Below are positions 1 through 6,065 of a stretch of 10,110 nucleotides of DNA, in pieces. Source of the DNA: an uncultured Terriglobus sp. (GTDB lineage: Bacteria; Acidobacteriota; Terriglobia; Terriglobales; Acidobacteriaceae); contig CALMRM010000189.1 of assembly GCA_937871605.1 (NCBI GenBank), positions 512-10,621 of the forward strand. Direction: 5' to 3'. The translations under genes were made by a program, and so were the position numbers. The notes beneath the pieces are model-generated. The model was given only the letters and a program-made list of their open reading frames with translations. It had not been told where the DNA came from and made no database searches. How positions within the stretch are numbered: the stretch's first letter is position 1; every line of letters starts with the position of its first letter.

Positions 1-128
1 CCTGAGCGCAGCGAAGGAACCCGCGAACTCCAACGGCAGCACAAAGCCTCCGGGCCTTCTCGCGGGAAGCGTTCAAGTTTCGTGCTGGTGCCACCACCCT
101 CGGGATCCTTCGCTGCGCTCAGGATGAC
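1..128. repeat. Inverted pair of dispersed intergenic repeat copies
   Basis: An 18-base sequence at 1-18 (cctgagcgcagcgaagga) is repeated exactly in inverted orientation at 106-123. The right-hand copy continues to 128 as ...ctcaggatgac. Related sequences of the form gtcatcc-gcgcagcg recur at 4477-4573 and, inverted, at 4751-4777 in this same window, so this is a dispersed intergenic family, not a local palindrome. The two arms are separated by 87 bases with no recognisable gene. The left copy is cut by the window edge and may be longer. The ATG at 124-126 lies inside the repeat and is the only nearby ATG start for the decayed kinase fragment that follows. Confidence 0.65.
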
Positions 129-139
129 GAGCAGGCGAA

Positions 140-510
140 CAGCAGTGAGACTCACCGACACACGCGCGCTCGCCGCCATCGACCTGGGAGCCGAAAGTTG
201 CCGCGTGTCGCTGCTGCGCTGGACACCGGACAGACCCCGATACAGCACGGGGCGCCGCTTTGCAACGATGCTGTGGACAGCGGCACCAGTCTGCACTAGG
301 ACATGGACGGCATTGAGGCGGCGTCCTCCACGGCTTGCGTCGGTGTGCGGAGCTTGCGCCGGAGGCATCCGCTCCAGTGCGGTGGATGGCTGGGCGGTGG
401 ATTATGCGCGGCTCGACGACGATGGTGCGGCGCTGCAGCGGCCCTTCTGCGACCGGATCCGCGCACAATCGAGTCGGCAGCGCGCGTCCATGACAACGCC
501 ATGCGGCCCG
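140..510 (+). pseudogene. Decayed, truncated rhamnulokinase (RhaB-like) N-terminal fragment
   Basis: Pieces of a FGGY-family rhamnulokinase N-terminus follow one another in the right order but in changing frames. They read AAIDLGAESCRVSLLRW (about 172-225), then RFA-NDAVDSGTSLH (about 256-296), then a stop codon TAG at 297-299 where the family has Trp (LHWD), then DMDGIEA (300-320), then VLHGLRRCAELAPE (about 326-367), then GIRSSAVDGWAVDYARLDDDGA (about 364-430) ending in PFC, then DPRTIESAARVHDNAM (about 455-502). Each junction is a net -1 shift, near 263, 322, 365 and 447. Similarity stops at about 505, so most of the kinase (substrate-binding and second ATPase domain) is absent. The active enzyme phosphorylates L-rhamnulose in rhamnose catabolism. 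No functional product is expected. Confidence 0.8.
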
Positions 511-565
511 CTGTAAAAGTCTGCGAGTTTGTGCGGAAGGTCGCATCGGGTAAACGCCGCGAGAC

Positions 566-571
566 TATAGT
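566..571 (+). promoter_or_regulatory. Possible -10 element upstream of the cytochrome c gene
   Basis: TATAGT at 566-571 matches the sigma-70 -10 consensus at five of six positions and lies about 118 bases before the cytochrome start. No convincing -35 is present 16-18 bases upstream, so the site is only a candidate. It would give a 5' UTR of roughly 110 bases. Confidence 0.22.
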
Positions 572-688
572 TGTTAGTACGGGGCAGGGGCAGTAGCGCG
601 TGGCGTGACATTGCCTGCGCTGGGCGAAACTGCCGGACGGCGTTCGGGTTTACACCACCAAGTTCATTTGCGAGGGACGGAAACTTAC

Positions 689-1069
689 ATGACACGCACA
701 ACCCATGTTCTGGCCGCACTGACACTTGCGTTGCCCATGCTGGTGTGGGGTGTTTCCACCGGCAGCCCCGTAGCGGCGGCTCCGCAGGCCCCTGCGAACC
801 ATCCGGAGATGCCGGACGGCCCCGGCAAAGACATCACCATTGCCACCTGCACCAAGTGCCACTCCATCACCAACATCACCGGGCAGCATAAGGACAAAGA
901 CGGCTGGACTGCCACCATCACCAAGATGGTGGGCTACGGCGCGACCGGTTCAGACGATGACTTCGAGGCCATCCTCGCGTATGTCACCAAGAACTACGGC
1001 CTGGAGCCTTCGCCGGCGGACAAGCCCGCACCGCCCGCCGACAAGGCCGCCCCACCTGCAGCCAAGTAG
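689..1069 (+). CDS. Secreted monoheme cytochrome c with Pro/Ala/Lys-rich tail
   Basis: The protein has 126 residues and is a small class-I-type c cytochrome, expected to carry one covalent heme and to shuttle electrons in the periplasm. A Sec signal peptide is visible: MTRTT, a hydrophobic stretch to about residue 22, and cleavage probably after the VAA/AAA near residues 28-31. The single heme-binding site is CTKCH at residues 54-58. Met80 in TITKMVGYG is the likely distal ligand. A short helix EAILAYVTKNYG (93-104) ends the fold, followed by a low-complexity tail PADKPAPPADKAAPPAAK (109-126). ATG 689 is chosen because GAGGGACGG lies about 9 bases before it and it gives a proper signal peptide; the open frame extends to 605 without better evidence. 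Small cytochromes of this kind often serve a periplasmic dehydrogenase, but no such partner is in view, so the redox partner is unknown. Confidence 0.88.
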   Translation: MTRTTHVLAALTLALPMLVWGVSTGSPVAAAPQAPANHPEMPDGPGKDITIATCTKCHSITNITGQHKDKDGWTATITKMVGYGATGSDDDFEAILAYVTKNYGLEPSPADKPAPPADKAAPPAAK

Positions 1070-1118
1070 GCCGACGCGCCTCAGCGGCTAAAGCCTCTTT
1101 GTACGAATACTCCATATC

Positions 1119-1138
1119 GGCATGGCTGAAGCCATGCC
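1119..1138. repeat. Short perfect hairpin after the cytochrome gene
   Basis: GGCATGGC (1119-1126) and GCCATGCC (1131-1138) form a perfect 8-bp stem closed by TGAA. It lies 50 bases after the cytochrome stop. There is no T-tract, so it is more likely one of the short palindromes typical of acidobacterial intergenic DNA than a classical terminator, although it could protect the 3' end of the cytochrome mRNA. Confidence 0.5.
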
Positions 1139-1220
1139 CTTCCGAACGCAATTGCTGCCTGTGCCAAACGCCATCAACGTGCAAAGCGCCGGTTCGGCAG
1201 CACGGCGCGTCTAAGCAGCG

Positions 1221-3590
1221 GTGCATCCCTCCGCTCGCATGCGAGCCAAGCTCCTTCTCGCGTCGTTTGTCTACGCCGTAGCAACGCTGGCGCTGCTCGG
1301 CGCAGGCCCGGCAGCAGCCCAGGGCCCGGTTGGCTGGCTGCGCTATGCCATACCGCCAGACCCGCCGCGCTACCATGGCCTGCCGCACGCCGTGGTGCTG
1401 TTGGGCGATGGTGCAGGCAACATCGCACCCGAGGAGCAGACCGCCGCGGACGAGCTGGACCGCGGCCTGGGCCACATGGTGGCGGGCACTGATGTGGTGC
1501 TGCACCACTTCGACCTTTCGCAGGACGCCATCCTCCTGGGCACAACGGACGCACTGCACCGCGCACGCATCGGCCGTCACCTGCACGGCTGGGTTGAAAA
1601 ACCGCTGCCCGAAGAGGGCTTTCGCATCGTGCACCTGCGGCGCGGCATTCGCGAATGGTACGTGCTGCAGGGCGGTTCGCCGCGCGCGGAGCTGTGGGCC
1701 GCCTTCCGCTTTGCCGCGTTGGTGGCAGAGGACCAGCAACTGCCGCAGGAGTTGGTCGAGACACCGCATTTTGCCCTGCGCGCGATCGACATGGGCTCCG
1801 CAGCTGATATGCTGCCGTTGCTGGAAGCTCCCCAGCCCGGCCGTGCGGGTGACAGCGTTCCTGCTGGCAGTGGCTTTGCACGCCTGCTCGCGTCTGTGGG
1901 CCTCAACATCGTGATCGCCGACGCAAACGCAGCCGAGGCAAGACGCGTGGCAGAGCTGCTGCGTCCCTACGGCCTGCGGTTGCAGGTAGCCTCGCGTGGC
2001 GCAAGTGGCAGCGGCTCCGTACTGCGGGTGCCAGCCAGCAGCACCGTCGCCGAACTGCGCACCGCGCTGGACCACGCGGCCATCGACGTACACAGTCTGC
2101 ACGCTACAGGTGGCACGCTGCTGCTCGAAGGTGCACTGGGGGCGCCCTTTGGCGAAGTGATGCCATCCAGCAGTGCCGCCACGCCGGCGCAGCGCGCGGC
2201 GACTCTCCGCGCCGGGCTGGAATCGAACATCGTCGTTGCGAGTGAGGCCGTGCCACAGAACAGGCCGTTGCTGCCGCTGGCTTCGCCCAGCTTTGGCCTG
2301 CTGCCGCCGGTGCCGCAAACAGCGGTGTTCCCCATCCTGCCCGTTCGACCCACGGTTCTCGCCTATCCGGCTCCCGCCTGGTCCGCACAACTGCACACAC
2401 CGGAGCGTGCACCTCACGGCGACACCACGCTGGCCGAACTGCTGGCCGGTGCGCATGGTGGCGTCATCGGCAAGCTCAGCACGGCGGAGGCCACTACACT
2501 GCTGCGGCAGCCCCTGCTGCACGCCAACCTGTACGCTTTTGGCCGCCTGGCCTGGTCGCCAACGCTGTCGGCAGAAGCCATTACGGAAGAGTGGTCGCGC
2601 CAAACCTGGGGCGACGACGCTCGCGCCCATGCCATCGCCACAAACATCCTGCTCGGCAGTGGCAGCGCAGCCGAGGCCGCTGCTGCTCCCCTGGGCCTGC
2701 CGTGGTTCACGGACGCCGCGGGCAATCCAGCCCCCGAGCGCATGGCACAGCCCACACACCAACCCGTCGCCAGCAGCCGCGTCGTGGGCGTTGAGCAGAC
2801 CGGCAGCGGCAGCCGTGAGACCAGCGAGTATCCAGCCACCTTTGCCGCAATCCTGGCTGACCCGCAGCGATGCCCATTGCCCGTGTTGCTGCTGTTCCAC
2901 CAGCTACCGTGGCGGTACACCCTGCCTGACGGCAAAGTGCTGGCACAGCACCTGTACGACACGGTCTTTGCCGGTGCCGCCGCCGCAGGCAACGCCGTGG
3001 ACGCGTGGGAGTCGACCCGCGGCATTGTGGATGAGCCGCGCTACGCCGCAGTGCATGCGTTTCTGCAGCGGGCCGCTATGCACACGGAGATCGTGCGCGA
3101 CGCAACCACGGAGTGGGTGCAGAACACCAGCGGCGTGCGCGACGCGCTCGGCTTTGTGGGCAGCCACACGGGCCGTACCGCCGCCACGGACCTTCAACGG
3201 TCCGGCTTTGCAGGACCCGAGGGAAGCGAAGCGGCACAGACCGGCGGGGCCACTGGCAGCACTCCTGCTCCTTGCCCAAAGGACTGCACTGCGACCCTGC
3301 GCTTCGAGCGAGAGGCGAACGTCTACCGTGTGACGGTGGCCTATCGCCACAGAGGAGGCAGCAGCACCTTCCGCCTGCAGGTCAACGGCGACACCAAGAG
3401 CACCTGGAACGTGTCGGATGGGGCTGACGCCGCCCAGGCGTCGGGCCAGACCGCCGTTATGGAGCGCTTCACGGTGAACGGCGTGCGCCTGCAGCCAGGC
3501 GATGCAGTCGCCGTTTGCATCAGCGTAGACACTGGGGCAGCTGCTTCCTTGGACTTCCTCGAGGTCACGCGTGACCCACGCTGGAACTAG
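1221..3590 (+). CDS. Secreted GH67 alpha-glucuronidase-like protein lacking the catalytic motifs
   Basis: This 789-residue protein is built like an acidobacterial alpha-glucuronidase, an enzyme that removes glucuronosyl groups from xylan fragments. A signal peptide covers about residues 1-34 (LLGAGPAAAQ). Residues 38-190 match the family's N-terminal beta/alpha domain (GWLRYAI, DAILLGTTDA, PEEGFRIV). Residues 436-640 match its helical C-terminal domain (ANLYAFGRLAW, SAEAITEEW, LFHQLPWRYTLPDGK). Residues 685-784 are a beta-rich terminal module (YRVTVAYRHRGG, LQVNGDT, LDFLEVT) known from longer members. The central barrel is degenerate: after SVGLNIVIADAN (225-236) the SEGQPGP block with the acid glutamate is missing. 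The segment that should hold the two catalytic carboxylates (family GPIDFQPRE and MELQIT) reads VPQNRPLL and VFPILP around 344-373. The frame is intact, suggesting selection for a non-hydrolytic, perhaps sugar-binding, role. The start is GTG 1221; ATG 1239 is an equally plausible alternative. Neither has a clear ribosome site. Confidence 0.8.
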   Translation: MHPSARMRAKLLLASFVYAVATLALLGAGPAAAQGPVGWLRYAIPPDPPRYHGLPHAVVLLGDGAGNIAPEEQTAADELDRGLGHMVAGTDVVLHHFDLSQDAILLGTTDALHRARIGRHLHGWVEKPLPEEGFRIVHLRRGIREWYVLQGGSPRAELWAAFRFAALVAEDQQLPQELVETPHFALRAIDMGSAADMLPLLEAPQPGRAGDSVPAGSGFARLLASVGLNIVIADANAAEARRVAELLRPYGLRLQVASRGASGSGSVLRVPASSTVAELRTALDHAAIDVHSLHATGGTLLLEGALGAPFGEVMPSSSAATPAQRAATLRAGLESNIVVASEAVPQNRPLLPLASPSFGLLPPVPQTAVFPILPVRPTVLAYPAPAWSAQLHTPERAPHGDTTLAELLAGAHGGVIGKLSTAEATTLLRQPLLHANLYAFGRLAWSPTLSAEAITEEWSRQTWGDDARAHAIATNILLGSGSAAEAAAAPLGLPWFTDAAGNPAPERMAQPTHQPVASSRVVGVEQTGSGSRETSEYPATFAAILADPQRCPLPVLLLFHQLPWRYTLPDGKVLAQHLYDTVFAGAAAAGNAVDAWESTRGIVDEPRYAAVHAFLQRAAMHTEIVRDATTEWVQNTSGVRDALGFVGSHTGRTAATDLQRSGFAGPEGSEAAQTGGATGSTPAPCPKDCTATLRFEREANVYRVTVAYRHRGGSSTFRLQVNGDTKSTWNVSDGADAAQASGQTAVMERFTVNGVRLQPGDAVAVCISVDTGAAASLDFLEVTRDPRWN

Positions 3591-3714
3591 TGCGGACCCT
3601 GTCGCTGATGACGCAGCGGCGAGTGGAACGGGGCTGGCTCCCGCGAAGGATTTGGCCGCACGGTGGAGGTTGCGTTGCAGCCGGCCTGCTCCACTGATAC
3701 TGTTTTCCTAGGCC

Positions 3715-4344
3715 ATGCCTCTCGCGTCTACCGCCGTAAACACGTCCGCTGAGCCCTCTGCCGGTGCCGTTAACGGTCGTGTCACGGGCGCGTTGTTCTT
3801 TGTGGGCTTTGGTGCGGCATGGGTGTTCTTTGGCCTGAAAGGCACACACCACGCAACACCGTCAGCCTTCACGGCACTGGCGCTTGTAGAGGCCGGTCTG
3901 CTTGGTCTATGTCTCTGGCTCTTTCGGCGCGCGCGTACGCTGCCCGCCGGCCACATCTCGCCGGAAGCCGAACAACGGATGAAGCGGATGTTTACCGCCG
4001 TCAACATCATCCAGTGGGTGTCGGCGTTCACCGCTGTCGCTATCCTGAATGTGCTGCATCGCCCCGACTACATTGCCCCGGCCATCATAGTCATCGTGGG
4101 GCTGCACCTGTTGCCGCTGGCGCAAAGTTTCCGCTACCGGCAGCACTACGTGACTGGCGTCCTGCTGGTGCTGTGGGCGGTCGGGTGCATGGTGTCGTTG
4201 CCGCCTGAGCGGCTGCCAGGTGTTTGCAGCCTGGGTACCGGCTTTGTTCTGCTGGGCAGTGCTGCCAGCACGGTGCTGCGCTGCCTGGTGCAGGTGCGCG
4301 GCATACCATCGGTCGCCATGGCTGCTGGGGCAAGCGCAGCGTAG
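3715..4344 (+). CDS. Six-helix integral membrane protein of unknown function
   Basis: The product has 209 residues. Hydrophobic segments near residues 23-41, 50-70, 94-113, 118-136, 145-161 and 170-189 predict six membrane helices. A basic loop lies after helix 2 (FRRARTL), and an acidic/basic linker PEAEQRMKRMF (83-93) runs into helix 3. The run NVLHRPDYIAPAIIVIVGLH (112-131) is the most distinctive part. I recognise no catalytic or transport motif and assign no function. ATG 3715 has no Shine-Dalgarno sequence. A weak promoter-like pair, TTGCAG (3675-3680) and TACTGT (3698-3703) with 17 bases between, would start transcription almost at the ATG, so a leaderless mRNA is possible. The gene lies 124 bases after the GH67-like gene on the same strand and is followed by a repeat cluster. 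Confidence 0.75.
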   Translation: MPLASTAVNTSAEPSAGAVNGRVTGALFFVGFGAAWVFFGLKGTHHATPSAFTALALVEAGLLGLCLWLFRRARTLPAGHISPEAEQRMKRMFTAVNIIQWVSAFTAVAILNVLHRPDYIAPAIIVIVGLHLLPLAQSFRYRQHYVTGVLLVLWAVGCMVSLPPERLPGVCSLGTGFVLLGSAASTVLRCLVQVRGIPSVAMAAGASAA

Positions 4345-4363
4345 TCACCGGCTCCGGTGCGTT

Positions 4364-4470
4364 CCTGTTGGGCTCCGCTTACGTTCCTTGTCGGGCTTCG
4401 CTTACGTCGTGTCGAGCTTCGCTTACGTCCTGTCGGGCTTTGCTTACGTCCTGCTGGGCTCTGCTCGTAA
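4364..4470. repeat. Tandem array, about five units of 21 bp
   Basis: The unit is close to CCTGTCGGGCTTCGCTTACG plus T. Units lie at 4364-4384, 4385-4407 (two extra bases), 4408-4428, 4429-4449 and a diverged last unit at 4450-4470. The shared core GGGCTTCGCTTACG varies at one or two positions per copy. There are no spacers between units, so it is not a CRISPR array. Because 21 is a multiple of three, frames through it translate as seven-residue repeats (such as LSGFAYV), but no start, ribosome site or conserved flank supports a protein. Confidence 0.75.
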
Positions 4471-4476
4471 TGAGGT

Positions 4477-4573
4477 GTCATCCCACAGCACAGCGGAGGT
4501 ACGTGCCTTCTTTGTCATGCCACAGCACAGCGGAAGGATCTGTATTTTTGTCATCCCGCAGCGCAGCATTGCC
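4477..4573. repeat. Three direct copies of the dispersed gtcatcc repeat
   Basis: Three direct copies are visible. The first is gtcatcccacagcacagcgg (from 4477, continuing to 4499). The second is gtcatgccacagcacagcgg (from 4514, continuing to 4537). The third is gtcatcccgcagcgcagc (from 4550). They share the head gtcat(c/g)cc followed by (a/g)cagc(a/g)cagc. The spacings are 37 and 36 bases from head to head. The same family occurs at 1-18 and 104-128 at the left end of the window and, inverted, at 4751-4777. Confidence 0.65.
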
Positions 4574-4600
4574 ATCGCAGAACCGCTGTCGCGGTATAAC

Positions 4601-4617
4601 GCGGGCTTACAGCCCGC
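4601..4617. repeat. Palindrome gcgggct-tac-agcccgc
   Basis: The arms GCGGGCT (4601-4607) and AGCCCGC (4611-4617) pair perfectly across a 3-base loop. A second member of the same family lies at 4667-4685 (CGCGGGC, loop ctaca, GCCCGCG). Palindromes of this sequence are familiar in acidobacterial intergenic DNA. Confidence 0.6.
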
Positions 4618-4638
4618 AGATGCATACATCGGGTTCTA

Positions 4639-4657
4639 CCTGGGGCTTCGCCCCAGG
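4639..4657. repeat. Palindrome cctggggc-ttc-gccccagg
   Basis: The two 8-base arms pair perfectly around a 3-base loop. The hairpin sits between the two gcgggc palindromes, so three compact hairpins occur within 85 bases between converging genes. Confidence 0.6.
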
Positions 4658-4666
4658 CTCTTACAA

Positions 4667-4685
4667 CGCGGGCCTACAGCCCGCG
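4667..4685. repeat. Palindrome cgcgggc-ctaca-gcccgcg
   Basis: A 7-bp perfect stem with a 5-base loop, related in sequence to the palindrome at 4601-4617. It has no adjacent T-tract. Confidence 0.55.
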
Positions 4686-4750
4686 CAGGACGCGAACGGC
4701 CAGCCTGTAACGTCACAACCAACATCCATAAACGGTCCAGCACAGCTGCA

Positions 4751-4777
4751 GATCCCTCCGCTCCGCTACGGGATGAC
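4751..4777. repeat. Inverted copy of the dispersed gtcatcc repeat
   Basis: Read on the minus strand this 27-base stretch begins gtcatcccgtagcggagcgg and ends in gatc. It is an inverted member of the family at 4477-4573 and closes the repeat cluster on the lipoprotein side. Confidence 0.6.
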
Positions 4778-4821
4778 ACATACAGCAGAGTGAAGCGACC
4801 GGCGAGTGCCGCTGGCTGAGT

Positions 4822-5721
4822 CTACGGCAGCTTCTGCACCTGGTAGCTGGCGGGGATGTGCGGCTGCTCGAACTGATCGTCCTCGAGCGCCTGGTTCACC
4901 GTGAGCTGGGTGAGGGTGAGCAGGAGATTTAGCTGATCCAGCGGCCGATGGATCGTGATGCGCGACGGGAACATGAGCTTGCCGAAGAGCTTGTAGTCGT
5001 CATAGTCCACAACGGTGACCAGCTGGCCCTTGGCGTCGTAGATGTCCTGCTGGTACGGCAGCAGGGTGGCGCGGCCAACGTGAATGACGCGCTGCGTCTT
5101 GAGCTCGCTGCTGTTGGCCACCACGCGGTAAATGCCGATGTCGTACTCCGGCTCATCTACCACGTACTTGCGGGTGCGGTCAGGCTGGTAGATGCGGTCG
5201 TCGGAGACAAGGGAAACCAGCTCGTCAGGGGCCGCGCTCCGGACCAGGAACGCATCGGAAAAGATGGTGGGCCGAAGGTTCTCCAGCGGGTTGGTCGAGG
5301 GCACGCTGACCTCGTTCGACCCTGTGATGGCGCGGCTCCTGGGCGGGATCACCATGGTGAACACTTTCCCGTCCGTCACCATATCCAGCAACTTGCTGCC
5401 CACCACTGGCGCCAGGCCGACAAAGCGCAGGTCGCCCCCTTTTCGCAGCAGCACATAGCCGGTGAACGTGGTGTATTCCACCACCTTGCCCTGCTTGCCG
5501 CCGCCGGTGGAGGCAGCGACCTCTACCTTCGCGTTCAGGGTGTTGATTGCGTAATACCGGCCTGCTGTTTCGGTCACCAGCGCCTGCAGCGACGAAGACA
5601 GCACGTGCTCCGGCGGGTGAGTCTGCATGACGGACCGCGTGGTGCTCAGGCAGCCTGCCAAGGCAGGGAGAAGGCATAGGAGCACCGTGGCTCCCATTCG
5701 GGCGTGAGTTGTACCGTTCAA
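4822..5721 (-). CDS. Outer-membrane lipoprotein, LolA/DUF4292-like fold
   Basis: The product has 299 residues. A lipoprotein signal with lipobox LPALAGC puts the acylated cysteine at residue 24; the next residue is Leu, so retention in the inner membrane is not indicated. The mature part (about 45-290) is rich in beta strands typical of LolA/LolB-like half-barrels: INTLNAKVEV, TTFTGYVLLRK, LRFVGLAPVVGSKLLDMVTDGKVFTMVIPP, then RVIHVGRATLLPYQQDIYDAKGQLVTVVDYDDY, FPSRITIHRP and a final LTQLTVNQALEDDQFE. I recognise it as a conserved acidobacterial lipoprotein of undefined function, probably binding or moving a lipid or lipoprotein in the periplasm. The start is TTG 5721, chosen because it adds the only positive charge (Arg8) before the hydrophobic core. 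ATG 5697 would leave an uncharged n-region. Neither has a clear ribosome site. mltG lies 344 bases upstream on the same strand. Confidence 0.78.
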   Translation of the reverse strand: MNGTTHARMGATVLLCLLPALAGCLSTTRSVMQTHPPEHVLSSSLQALVTETAGRYYAINTLNAKVEVAASTGGGKQGKVVEYTTFTGYVLLRKGGDLRFVGLAPVVGSKLLDMVTDGKVFTMVIPPRSRAITGSNEVSVPSTNPLENLRPTIFSDAFLVRSAAPDELVSLVSDDRIYQPDRTRKYVVDEPEYDIGIYRVVANSSELKTQRVIHVGRATLLPYQQDIYDAKGQLVTVVDYDDYKLFGKLMFPSRITIHRPLDQLNLLLTLTQLTVNQALEDDQFEQPHIPASYQVQKLP

Positions 5722-6065
5722 AGCGTTCAGTCTACCGTGTCCTGCTGTTGCACTCGTCTTAATGAAACAACCAGGGTCGGGAGGTTGGATGTTGGCAGCT
5801 CCCTCCCGGATGGGTTGATTTCAGGGCGTTCGTTTTCAGGCGTGCAACCCGGCTCACGTGCACCATATCCGGTGCAACCGGCGGCTGTATGCCTTGGCGC
5901 ACGTATAAAGTCGCTGGAAGCGCAAAGATCGGCCTCAAACCCGTCTTGGAAACTCACCAACGCCGCCCACGGGAGCACGTTTCCGCGACCTAAACCCGCC
6001 TGCCGACACCCTTTTGCGCTCTGCTGAGTCTGGAATTATGCGCTTCGTTTTCACCTTTTGTGTGG
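5722..6065. other. Intergenic region between mltG and the lipoprotein gene
   Basis: These 344 bases carry no gene I can support on either strand. On the minus strand they form the leader of the lipoprotein gene. A 7-bp inverted repeat (cgggagg 5778-5784, cctcccg 5802-5808, loop 17 bases) lies about 57 bases before the TTG start and has no T-tract. Around 5900 the minus strand reads cgactttatacgtg, an AT-rich patch resembling a -10, but no -35 is suitably spaced. I see no terminator of the hairpin/T-tract type after mltG. Confidence 0.45.

Larger units (their letters stand above)
4345..4821. other. Repeat-rich convergent intergenic region, no gene
   Basis: The 477 bases between the membrane-protein gene (plus) and the lipoprotein gene (minus) contain no credible gene. 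They hold a 21-bp tandem array (4364-4470), three direct and one inverted copy of a dispersed repeat, and three short perfect palindromes, each listed separately. Both flanking genes converge here, so any of the hairpins could serve as a transcription end or mRNA-stabilising structure. Open frames crossing the region are low-complexity translations of the repeats. Confidence 0.7.

Noticed and set aside
82..516. An intact 144-codon plus-strand gene
   Set aside because: Its recognisable pieces are interrupted by off-frame stretches where the kinase sequence continues in other frames, so it is a decayed fragment and not a gene of this length.
984..2900. A 638-codon minus-strand open frame opposite the GH67-like gene
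   Set aside because: It is a shadow of a GC-rich gene: the translation is Cys/Gln/Arg/His-rich with no family motif, and the plus strand has recognisable GH67 domains over the same bases.
2173..3333. A 386-codon plus-strand frame inside the GH67-like gene
   Set aside because: It is Arg/Pro/Cys/Ser-rich, the usual composition of an off-frame reading in GC-rich DNA, and it overlaps conserved GH67 sequence in the true frame.
4364..4470. A CRISPR array
   Set aside because: The units are contiguous and diverged with no spacers, and there are no cas genes in the window.
4220..4819. Plus-strand frames of about 190-200 codons across the repeat region
   Set aside because: They start inside the membrane-protein gene, translate the tandem and dispersed repeats, and have no ribosome site or conserved sequence.
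4948..5679. A 243-codon plus-strand frame opposite the lipoprotein gene
   Set aside because: The minus strand has a lipobox and recognised strands of a LolA-like lipoprotein; the plus frame is His/Arg/Gln-rich antisense sequence.
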